From contig CAZVCC010000053.1 of the NCBI GenBank assembly GCA_964626015.1, positions 1 through 20,900 of the forward strand: a DNA stretch of 20,900 bases. Reading direction: 5' to 3'. Position numbers and translations under genes: made by a program. Below are positions 14,031-20,900 of the stretch, piece after piece. Each line of letters begins with the position of its first letter. Position 1 is the first letter of the stretch. The notes beneath the pieces are model-generated. The model saw only the letters and a program-made list of their open reading frames with translations, was not told where the DNA came from and made no database searches. This DNA comes from CAIKZJ01 sp964626015 (lineage in GTDB: Bacteria; Bacteroidota; Ignavibacteria; Tepidaquicellales; Tepidaquicellaceae).

Positions 14031-15460
14031 TGAAATACTTCTTAAATATAATTTTATTAATTCTCCTTTTCGCTTGTATCGCACCTGCTCAGGAAAAGAT
14101 TGAACTTAAAAAGAGTGATAAACTTTCGGGTAAAACAATTGACGGTAAAACAGTCCGTGAAGCAATCGGTAATGTTCACTTCGTGCAGGGTAATGTTGAC
14201 GTTTACTGCAATGAAGCCGTTCAATTCATCGATGACAATAAAATTGAGCTCAAAGGAAATGTTAAGATTTATCAGGATACTCTTTCGCTTTTTACCTCTA
14301 AAGCTACTTACCTTGGTAATGAAAAGAAAGCTGTCTGCGATGGCAGCGTTACCCTTAAAGATAAAAATGCTACGCTTCGCGCAGATAACGGGATTTATTT
14401 TTTCAATGATGCAAAAGCAATCTTCAAAGGAAATGTTATCATCGTTAATCCTGAGTATAAAATCACTTCAGATGAACTAACATACCTTCGTAACACTGAA
14501 GATTCTTTCGCGAGAGGGGATGTTGTCGTTAATACTGATTCAGCGGTTATTAAGGCGCAAAGTATAGATTTCTTCAAAAGGCAGGGTAAAACTTTTGCCG
14601 TTAATAATGTAAGCATTGAATCTGACTCATCAATAATATATTCAGATACTCTGACTGATTTATCTTTTGAAGATAAAAGCATTGCCTCTGGCAAGGTGAA
14701 AATTGTTAACCTTTCTAATAACCTTGTCGTCACAGGTGCCTATGCCGAGAACTATGATGCAAGAAAATATTCTTTTGTGAAAGGAAATGCACGGCTTACG
14801 CAGGTTGAGAACGAAAGAGATACGCTGTTTATTTACAGTAATATTCTGGAAACTTTTAGGCTCAAACCAGAACGCTATGTTGCAAAAGAAAACGTAGAAG
14901 TAATTAGGGGTACTTTCCTCGCGAAGAGTGATACTGCTGTCTTTGCACGTACACTTAACGAGAATAAAGACGAAGTCTCGCTTTTCCCGAGACCTGTTGT
15001 ATGGCAGGATAACCTTCAACTCACAGCTGATTCGGTTTATGCTCTAATGGAAAACAAAAAACTCTCAGAGGTGTATGCAAAAAAACTCGAGGGGTATCCG
15101 GGAAGTAAATATTCTTTCATGCTTATATCAAATAAGGATTCTTTCTTTGCCGAAAGGTTTGACCAGATTACGGGCAGAGATATTAGAATTAAATTTGAAA
15201 ACGATTCGCTGAAATTCGTTGATGTTTACAAAAATTCTTCAAGTATTTATTTTGCTTTTGAAAACGATAAGGCAAACGGAGTCAATCTTGTCGAAGGTGA
15301 AAATATGTACATTACTTTTAATTCACAACAGCAGGTTTCAAAGATAAAGGTTGAAAAGAATGTACGCGGAAAATTTGTTCCCGAAGCAAAAATGGCAGAA
15401 GTCTCTATTCGTCTTCCCGGTTTTAATCTCAGGAGCGATAAACCAACCAGGAAACCTTAA
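14030..15460 (+). CDS. OstA/LptA-like organic-solvent-tolerance domain protein
   Basis: Exported protein of the OstA superfamily, which forms the periplasmic LPS conduit (LptA) or part of LptD. A signal peptide is visible at residues 1-20 with cleavage likely after APA; Cys16 gives an alternative but poor lipobox. The body consists of repeated short beta-strand pairs of the kind 'GNVHFVQGNVDVYCNEA', 'KGNVKIYQDTLSLFTSKA', typical of the OstA beta-jellyroll. At 476 residues it is much longer than E. coli LptA (about 185) and lacks a recognisable outer-membrane barrel, matching the long OstA-like proteins of the Bacteroidetes group. Start overlaps lptC by one base and the next gene begins directly after its stop. 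Whether it replaces LptA alone or has a further role is unknown. Confidence 0.82.
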   Translation: MKYFLNIILLILLFACIAPAQEKIELKKSDKLSGKTIDGKTVREAIGNVHFVQGNVDVYCNEAVQFIDDNKIELKGNVKIYQDTLSLFTSKATYLGNEKKAVCDGSVTLKDKNATLRADNGIYFFNDAKAIFKGNVIIVNPEYKITSDELTYLRNTEDSFARGDVVVNTDSAVIKAQSIDFFKRQGKTFAVNNVSIESDSSIIYSDTLTDLSFEDKSIASGKVKIVNLSNNLVVTGAYAENYDARKYSFVKGNARLTQVENERDTLFIYSNILETFRLKPERYVAKENVEVIRGTFLAKSDTAVFARTLNENKDEVSLFPRPVVWQDNLQLTADSVYALMENKKLSEVYAKKLEGYPGSKYSFMLISNKDSFFAERFDQITGRDIRIKFENDSLKFVDVYKNSSSIYFAFENDKANGVNLVEGENMYITFNSQQQVSKIKVEKNVRGKFVPEAKMAEVSIRLPGFNLRSDKPTRKP

Positions 15461-17470
15461 ATGCCCGAAGGTCTGTCTGAAAATAATATCCATCCGAAAA
15501 GCAAAGTTAGACTTACTTCAGTTCCTTCGTATATCTGGTTTTTGCTCATTGTTTTCGTTACAGGCATGTTCCTATTTCTCGCTTTCAGAGTGCTTCTGCT
15601 TTACCTTAATTTTGAACAAAGTAAAGATATTCCGTTAAATACTGTTATATATGCTTTATTCAATCGTGGAAGCCTTTTTGATGCAGCAGTTAATTCTTAC
15701 ATTCTCTTAATTCCTTTTCTTCTGCTTTCAGTTGCTTATTTCTTTAATATTAAATCTGTGCTTTTATACAAGTCATCCGTGATTATTATAAATGTTTTTT
15801 ATGTTTCTGCAGCTGCCCTCTTGTGCGTAGATATTCCTTATTTTGCTTATTTTAATTCACGGCTGACCACAAGTATTCTAAACTGGAGTGATGAACTTTG
15901 GCTGAGTGTTTATGCGCGGTTTTCCGTTCCCGTTTATTATCCTTATGTCTTCTTGTTTCTCGTATTGTCAGTGGGATTATGCTTCTGGTTTCTGTATGCA
16001 GCTAAAAAAACAATTTATAATGTCCGCAATGACTCCGGCTCCTTTTTTAAGAAAACTGTTGTCTTTCTCGCAGCGGGTGTTTTACTCATTCTCGGTATGA
16101 GAGGGGATTATAAATCTAAAAACATGCCCCTGAGTGTTGCTGATACTTTCTTCTCAGATTTTTCAATTACTAATCAGCTTGGTCTGAATCCCGTTTACAG
16201 CTTTGTGATGAGCCTGATGTCAGAAAATGAAACAATGCTAAGACAGGAGGGATTTATTCAAATTACTCAGAGTTACATGAACATCAAAAGTAATTATGAC
16301 TCACCCGTTGCAAGAGATGTCGTATTTACTGCTGAGCCTCGTAAATGTAACGTCGTATTATTCATAGTTGAAAGCATGAGCGCTTTTAAGTTTAAACGGT
16401 ACGGTTATAAAGAAAACATTATGCCTTTTATTGACAGCCTTGCTAACGTCTCTGCCACGTTTGATAATGTTTATACTTCGGGGGTGCATACTTATGACGG
16501 TATTTATTCTTCACTCTTTTCAATGCCTTCTGGTCTTGATTTTAAAGCTATGACTTATCCTCTTACGGCAGGTCAAAAGCATTCAGGGATTTCGAACGTT
16601 CTGAAAAATTATGGTTATACTAACGCTTTTTTCTGCACTGGTAACAAGAACTTTGATAATATGAATGGTTTTCTGAAAAATAATGACTTTGATTATGTCT
16701 TCAGCCAGGATGATTACCCTCCGGAATTTAACGTGACCGAGTGGGGAGTGCCAGACCATGTTATGTTCGATTTTTCTTTGATTAAATTCAATGAGTTTTC
16801 AAAATCGGGAAATCCGTTCTTTGCAGCGTTTATGACCGTTTCAACGCATGAAGCAATAACTATTCCTGATTGGATTCCGTTTAAACCCGCTGCCGAAGAT
16901 TCATACGACAAAAGGTTTCAGTACTTTGACTGGTCTGTTTCTGAATTTATGAAAGCGGCACGGAATACAGACTGGTTTGATAATACCATATTTGTTCTTA
17001 TTGCCGACCACGGACAGAATTTTGACCAGACTTATGATTTGTCTCTTTCTTATAACCATACTCCGATGATTTTCTACGCTCCCGGTATCATCAAACCTCA
17101 GCAGCAAGATAAACCGGGACTGCAGATTGATCTATTCCCGACTCTTATGGGTTTTCTTCATCTGCCTTATGTTAATAATACTCTTGGTGTTGACCTTAGA
17201 AACGAAGGGCGTAAGTATGCTTATTTCTGCTCCGATAATAAAATCGGCTGCCTGAACGACGAATTCTTTCTTGTTATTCGCAAAGAGGGTCCTAACTCGC
17301 TTTACAGGTATAAGAATAAAGATTTAGAGAATTATTATTACAGTAATTCCGTTCTTGCTGATGATATGAAAAAGTATGCATCGGCTATGATTTTGACTTC
17401 GTACTGGCTCGGCGGACACAATTTGCTGCCCTTGCCGAAATCTAATATAATGAAGCTTAATCCTGATTGA
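15461..17470 (+). CDS. Membrane sulfatase-fold phosphotransferase (LTA synthase/phosphoglycerol transferase-like)
   Basis: Inner-membrane enzyme of the alkaline-phosphatase/sulfatase superfamily, with about five N-terminal membrane spans (residues ~20-45, 70-95, 100-125, 150-175, 195-212) and a periplasmic catalytic domain from about 295 to 640. Expected active-site residues are Glu304 in IVESMS, nucleophile Thr344 in GVHTYDG, and Asp516-His517 in IADHGQN, with a following NHTPMIFYAPG. Gram-positive relatives polymerise lipoteichoic acid; Gram-negative ones attach phosphoglycerol or phosphoethanolamine to glucans or LPS. Given its place between the LPS-export genes and a heptosyltransferase-like gene, decoration of LPS or another surface glycan is the more likely job. 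ATG directly follows the upstream TAA. Donor and acceptor are not readable from sequence. Confidence 0.87.
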   Translation: MPEGLSENNIHPKSKVRLTSVPSYIWFLLIVFVTGMFLFLAFRVLLLYLNFEQSKDIPLNTVIYALFNRGSLFDAAVNSYILLIPFLLLSVAYFFNIKSVLLYKSSVIIINVFYVSAAALLCVDIPYFAYFNSRLTTSILNWSDELWLSVYARFSVPVYYPYVFLFLVLSVGLCFWFLYAAKKTIYNVRNDSGSFFKKTVVFLAAGVLLILGMRGDYKSKNMPLSVADTFFSDFSITNQLGLNPVYSFVMSLMSENETMLRQEGFIQITQSYMNIKSNYDSPVARDVVFTAEPRKCNVVLFIVESMSAFKFKRYGYKENIMPFIDSLANVSATFDNVYTSGVHTYDGIYSSLFSMPSGLDFKAMTYPLTAGQKHSGISNVLKNYGYTNAFFCTGNKNFDNMNGFLKNNDFDYVFSQDDYPPEFNVTEWGVPDHVMFDFSLIKFNEFSKSGNPFFAAFMTVSTHEAITIPDWIPFKPAAEDSYDKRFQYFDWSVSEFMKAARNTDWFDNTIFVLIADHGQNFDQTYDLSLSYNHTPMIFYAPGIIKPQQQDKPGLQIDLFPTLMGFLHLPYVNNTLGVDLRNEGRKYAYFCSDNKIGCLNDEFFLVIRKEGPNSLYRYKNKDLENYYYSNSVLADDMKKYASAMILTSYWLGGHNLLPLPKSNIMKLNPD

Positions 17471-17473
17471 ACT

Positions 17474-18430
17474 TTGAAAGATAAAATAAATATACTCGTT
17501 GTTCAGATAGGTAAAATAGGGGATATGATTCTTACTACGCCTCTGCTCGGGTGTCTTAAAAGAATTTTCCCGGAGAGCGAATTGTCTGTTCTTGCATCTC
17601 CGAATAATTCTACCCTTGCAAAGAACCTCGTATGTGTTGACCGCACTCACGTTTATGACAAGAAAGCACTATCAACTGCTAAACTTTTGCTTTCACTAAG
17701 ACAAAAATCGTATGATTACTGGATTGACCCTAAGGATGAGTATTCAAGCACATCGAAAATTCTTGAGAGACTAAGCGGACCAAAACTGTCTATCGGATTC
17801 AATATTAAAGATAAAGTTTTCGATATCAATCTTCAGAATTTTGTGAGAGGAAAACACAGGGTGGATATTAACCTCGCTTCCGTAAATTATCTTTCCGAAC
17901 CCAATGAATATAACACTGTTATGCCGCATGTCGATATTCCCCAAAAAGATTCGATGATTATTGATGGTCGTCTTGAAGGAGTAAAGGGTAAGTTTATTCT
18001 TCTGAACATGTCGGCAGGAGACAGGACAAGATACCTGAAACCTGAAGTCTGGGCTGAGCTTGCAGGGAAAATAAATTCTGATATGAACATCGTTTTGACA
18101 GGCCTGGAAAAGGATTATAATAACATAAATTCAGTGATTAACTCTGTTAAAAGAAGCAACGTTTTCTTCCTCAAAGCTAATACTATTTTCGAATTTGCCG
18201 AACTGATAAGAAGATGTGATTTACTCGTAACACCCGATACATCCGCCATCCATCTGGCTTCATGCTTTAACACACCTGTTGCAGCCATGTACCATAATGT
18301 ACAATGGAATATCATCAAATTCGGACCCCTATCAGATAAATACAGAATAATTGTATCTAAGGATGAAAATTCACTCGAGAGCATAAGCTCAGGAGAGCTG
18401 ATTACGGCTGTTAACGAATTACTCTCCTAA
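17474..18430 (+). CDS. Glycosyltransferase family 9 (heptosyltransferase-like)
   Basis: GT-B fold transferase resembling the ADP-heptose:LPS heptosyltransferases (WaaC/WaaF/RfaQ type) that build the LPS core. The N-terminal acceptor domain has QIGKIGDMILTTPLL (residues 11-25), where Asp17 corresponds to the catalytic Asp of the family, and the C-terminal nucleotide-sugar domain has the characteristic PDTSAIHLAS around Asp255 followed by PVAAMY. Length 318 fits. The start is TTG: an in-frame stop (that of the upstream gene) lies immediately before it, and the first ATG (residue 18) would remove the conserved first strand. Last gene of the envelope operon; its 3' end overlaps that of bshA by 12 nt. 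The sugar donor could be heptose or another; not certain. Confidence 0.88.
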   Translation: MKDKINILVVQIGKIGDMILTTPLLGCLKRIFPESELSVLASPNNSTLAKNLVCVDRTHVYDKKALSTAKLLLSLRQKSYDYWIDPKDEYSSTSKILERLSGPKLSIGFNIKDKVFDINLQNFVRGKHRVDINLASVNYLSEPNEYNTVMPHVDIPQKDSMIIDGRLEGVKGKFILLNMSAGDRTRYLKPEVWAELAGKINSDMNIVLTGLEKDYNNINSVINSVKRSNVFFLKANTIFEFAELIRRCDLLVTPDTSAIHLASCFNTPVAAMYHNVQWNIIKFGPLSDKYRIIVSKDENSLESISSGELITAVNELLS

Positions 18431-19561
18431 TACCTTTTCGTAAAACTTTTCGTATTCACCGATTATTTTATCGTCTTTAAAGAATTCCGCTCTCTCTCTC
18501 GAATTCTTCTGGAATAGCTTGTACTTCTTATCATTAGAAAGTAGTTCTACTGCGTACTTTGCCATTCTTTCAACATCGCCGAATTCAGCAATATAACCTG
18601 TTTTACCATGAAGATTTAATTCAGGCAAACCCCCAACACTCGAAGATATTACCGGAACCTCGCAGCTCATCGCCTCAAGAGCTGATAGCCCGAAACTTTC
18701 AGATTGTGAAGGCATTATGAAAAGATCAGCTATTGAAAGTATTTCAGGTAACGAATCCTGCTTTCCCATAAACTTAACGTACTCTGTTATGCCAAGCTCT
18801 CTGCAGAGCCTTTCACATTCGCTCCTTTCGGGTCCGTCGCCTACGAGTATAAGTTTAGCTTTTATGCTCTTTCTGACTAACGAAAATATTTTTATTACAT
18901 CAGGTACTCTCTTAACAGGTCTGAAGTTTGATACGTGAATCAGTATCTTCTCATCTTTACCAGCAAAATTTTCCCTGAAACAGACTGAACCCTTATCGGT
19001 TTTCCTTTTGTATTTTTCTGTATCAATGAAATTCGGTATTACTTCAATCTCTTTCTCCACTGAATAACTCGAAATGGTTTTGTCTTTGAGGAATTTCGAT
19101 ACTGCCGTAACTCCGTCGGATTGTTCTATGCTGAACTTCATCGTGGAAAGAAAGCTCGGCTCAAGACCAACAAGCGTTATATCGGTTCCGTGCAGCGTTG
19201 TTATAACCTTTATGTTCTTACCGTCCTTTTTCTCGCTCTTGAGTATTTCTCTCGCAAGGTAGGCGCTCGTTGCATGTGGAATTGCGTAGTGTGCATGTAT
19301 CAGGTCAAGGTCGTTGAATTGAACCACCTCAACCATCTTGCTCGTCAGTGCTATAGAATAAAGCGGAAATTCAAACAGCGGGTAGCTGTACATCTCTACC
19401 TCATGATAAAATACGTTTCCGATGTATGAGCTTAATCTTGACGGCATTGCATAAGAAATGAAATGTATCTCGTGTCCTTTTAGTGCGAGAGTTTTTCCGA
19501 GCTCGGTTGCGACGACTCCGCTTCCGCCGTATGTGGGGTAACATGTTATTCCGATTTTCAT
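18419..19561 (-). CDS. bshA: N-acetyl-alpha-D-glucosaminyl L-malate synthase BshA
   Basis: First enzyme of bacillithiol synthesis: joins GlcNAc from UDP-GlcNAc to L-malate. It is a GT4-type GT-B protein of 380 residues. BshA-typical segments are YGGSGVVATELG (11-22), FISYAMPSRL (34-43), HAHYAIPHATSAYLA (89-103) and TLHGTDITLVG (122-132), with the UDP-sugar site SNFRPVKR (211-218) and ESFGLSALEAM (288-298). These together distinguish it from generic GT4 enzymes. The other bacillithiol genes (bshB, bshC) are not in the window. ATG start at 19561. It converges on the glycosyltransferase gene with a 12 nt 3' overlap and no visible terminator. Bacillithiol is the main low-molecular-weight thiol in many Firmicutes and Bacteroidetes, and its role here would be redox defence. 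Confidence 0.94.
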   Translation of the reverse strand: MKIGITCYPTYGGSGVVATELGKTLALKGHEIHFISYAMPSRLSSYIGNVFYHEVEMYSYPLFEFPLYSIALTSKMVEVVQFNDLDLIHAHYAIPHATSAYLAREILKSEKKDGKNIKVITTLHGTDITLVGLEPSFLSTMKFSIEQSDGVTAVSKFLKDKTISSYSVEKEIEVIPNFIDTEKYKRKTDKGSVCFRENFAGKDEKILIHVSNFRPVKRVPDVIKIFSLVRKSIKAKLILVGDGPERSECERLCRELGITEYVKFMGKQDSLPEILSIADLFIMPSQSESFGLSALEAMSCEVPVISSSVGGLPELNLHGKTGYIAEFGDVERMAKYAVELLSNDKKYKLFQKNSRERAEFFKDDKIIGEYEKFYEKVLGE

Positions 19562-19612
19562 AAAAGGTTCTTTGTTAAGTTGTAATATTATCAGTATTAA
19601 AACAAAAAATAT

Positions 19613-19659
19613 ATGTAAAAGATTTACATTGTAATTTTTATACAGAATAAATACAATGT
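19613..19659 (+). promoter_or_regulatory. Candidate operator/promoter upstream of the polyphosphate kinase
   Basis: Two overlapping inverted repeats lie 17-63 bp before the start codon: ATGTAAA-aga-TTTACAT (19613-19629) and ACATTGTA (19626-19633) with TACAATGT (19652-19659), 18 nt apart. A TTTACA (19623-19628) could serve as -35 with AATAAA 17 nt later. A regulator site is possible, but A+T-rich DNA produces such palindromes by chance, so this is tentative. Confidence 0.35.
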
Positions 19660-19675
19660 TCTAAAAAATAATATT

Positions 19676-20539
19676 ATGGACGTTAAATGGTTTCTCGCTC
19701 CGCACAAGAAGGAAATTAACCTTAAAGGTTATGACACATCTTTCACGGGTAAATTCAAAGGGAAAGAAGAGGCTCAGCAAAAGCTTCAGGATGATATTAA
19801 TGAAATGGCTCATTTGCAGGACATTCTTTATGCAAGCAATAAATACGGGCTTCTTCTGATATTTCAGGCTATGGATGCCGCCGGAAAAGACGGCACCATA
19901 AAACATGTCATGTCTGGAATAAATCCTCAGGGATGTGAGGTTTACAGCTTTAAAGCTCCATCACAGCAGGAACTTGACCACGATTATATGTGGCGCTGCA
20001 TGAAATGCGTTCCGGAAAAGGGAAGAATTGGTATTTTTAACCGCTCATATTACGAAGAAGTTCTTGTCGTAAAAGTCCATCCTGAGCTGCTGAAGTATCA
20101 GAACCTGCGGGAGAAGGATTTCAATGATGCCTTTTGGAATAAACGCTATGAGGATATTAACAATATAGAAAAATATCTTGTCAATAACGGAATTGTCATA
20201 TTGAAATTTTTCCTGAACGTTTCAAAGAATGAACAGAAGAAGAGATTTCTCGAGAGAATAAATAAAGAAGATAAAAACTGGAAATTCTCAGCTTCCGACG
20301 TAAAAGAAAGAGAGCACTGGGACGATTACCGCATAGCTTATGAAAAAATGTTCAGCAAAACCAGCACCGAATATGCACCATGGTATATTATACCAGCGGA
20401 TAAAAAATGGTTCACACGTGCTGCAGTTGCTGATATAATAGTTAATACTTTGAAGGATCTTAAACTTGAATATCCCAGAGTTTCAGATGAACATAAAGCA
20501 GAACTTCAGAATATTAAGATAGAACTGGAAAAGGAATAG
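19676..20539 (+). CDS. ppk2: Polyphosphate kinase 2 (PPK2) family, class III-like
   Basis: Uses polyphosphate to phosphorylate nucleotides. The 287-residue single-domain protein has Walker A DAAGKDGT at 67-74, the following SGINPQG, Walker B GRIGIFNRSYYEEVLVV (116-132) and a lid with KKRFLERI, then STEYAPWYIIPADKKW near the C-terminus. The overall pattern, including the ~60-residue N-terminal extension before Walker A and FQAMDAAGKDG, resembles class III members that phosphorylate AMP and ADP, but class cannot be proved by eye. It stands alone: divergent bshA upstream (114 bp gap) and repeats downstream. Likely role is nucleotide re-phosphorylation from stored polyphosphate; no ppk1 or exopolyphosphatase is present here. 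Confidence 0.92.
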   Translation: MDVKWFLAPHKKEINLKGYDTSFTGKFKGKEEAQQKLQDDINEMAHLQDILYASNKYGLLLIFQAMDAAGKDGTIKHVMSGINPQGCEVYSFKAPSQQELDHDYMWRCMKCVPEKGRIGIFNRSYYEEVLVVKVHPELLKYQNLREKDFNDAFWNKRYEDINNIEKYLVNNGIVILKFFLNVSKNEQKKRFLERINKEDKNWKFSASDVKEREHWDDYRIAYEKMFSKTSTEYAPWYIIPADKKWFTRAAVADIIVNTLKDLKLEYPRVSDEHKAELQNIKIELEKE

Positions 20540-20900
20540 TCAATATATTCTGTCTGAAATATGTGGTTACAAGTTCAATCCTTGACCATTTTACTGTATC
20601 CGCATTCAGATTCTCGAACTTATATCATACAAATCATAATAATTCTAAACCCTCGCAGGGATTTAATATGAAAAACCCTCGGCTCATTCGTGATCAGAGT
20701 TCAGTAACCCCGCAGGGGTTTAATATGAATAACCCCCGGCGTAGCCGGGGGCGGAGCGATAAAAGGTTCAACCCCGAAGGGGTTGAATATAAATTTACCT
20801 TTGGCATTTTAAATATTAGCTTAAAATAAAAGTGATTATCTTCTCCGTAAGCGTTCTAAATAGTGTGTAAATAAAAAAGGATATAAAAAAGTCTCCAATT
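20540..20900. other. Non-coding tail with palindrome cluster
   Basis: 361 bp after the polyphosphate kinase gene to the window edge. It contains the hairpin cluster at 20647-20785 and otherwise A+T-rich sequence. An 88-codon open frame from 20563 reads through the palindromes (giving pieces such as NPEGVEY) and is not a credible gene. A gene could begin beyond the edge. Confidence 0.75.
20647..20785. repeat. GC-rich intergenic repeat cluster, copy 2
   Basis: Four hairpins: aaaccctcgcagggattt (20647-20664), aaccccgcaggggtt (20706-20720), a perfect cccccggc-gta-gccggggg (20733-20751), and caaccccgaaggggttg (20769-20785). The first two sit in the place of the A+T-richer first hairpin of copy 1 (7139-7217); the last two match the second and third hairpins there, in the same order and orientation. 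A further degenerate unit (aaaccctcggct, about 20673-20684) has lost its right arm. Confidence 0.88.

Noticed and set aside
20563..20829. 88-codon frame after the polyphosphate kinase gene
   Set aside because: Its sequence comes from the palindromic repeats (NPEGVEY-like pieces); this type of frame is a known source of false proteins.

Overview
The window looks like a chromosomal segment from a member of the Bacteroidota/Chlorobi/Ignavibacteriota group, most likely Ignavibacteria-like. The pointers are a PorX-type response regulator/PglZ protein, a secreted protease ending in a type IX secretion (T9SS) sorting domain of the 'NYPNPFNPST' kind, BshA (bacillithiol synthesis), an OstA-like LPS-export protein, few clear Shine-Dalgarno sites, and A+T-rich DNA with long repeat-filled intergenic gaps. 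This placement is inference from protein character; no rRNA or tRNA gene is visible.

Layout. Positions 1-690 are a tandem array of ~136-175 bp units with no gene. From 704 to 6885 six genes read leftward: rlmD-like methyltransferase, porX, tsaE, tsaB, accD, panC. Junctions are tight within porX/tsaE/tsaB and within accD/panC, where the stop of one gene touches or overlaps the start of the next. From 6886 to 7240 there is a repeat-rich divergent promoter region. A beta-carbonic-anhydrase-like gene and a LOG-family gene follow on the plus strand (7241-8368). A TPR protein gene (8482-9189, minus) and a large secreted metallopeptidase with a T9SS tail (9965-12208, minus) come next, separated by 775 bp of non-coding DNA with two heptanucleotide arrays and a clear intrinsic terminator.

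From 12526 to 18430 lies a compact plus-strand envelope operon: kdsD/kpsF (arabinose-5-phosphate isomerase, Kdo supply), lptC, an OstA/LptA-like gene, a membrane phosphoglycerol/phosphoethanolamine-transferase-like sulfatase-fold protein, and a family 9 glycosyltransferase. Neighbours overlap by 1 nt or are 0-3 nt apart, so they are probably co-transcribed and serve lipopolysaccharide synthesis, modification and export. bshA (18419-19561, minus) overlaps the end of this operon convergently. A PPK2-family polyphosphate kinase (19676-20539, plus) closes the coding part, followed by a cluster of GC-rich palindromes of the same family as those at 7139-7217.

I found no CRISPR array, phage, insertion sequence or defence system. 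The coding content is mostly recognisable housekeeping and envelope genes; the less ordinary content is in the repeats, the gene junctions (including several TTG starts), and the joint presence of the T9SS regulator PorX with a T9SS cargo protein.
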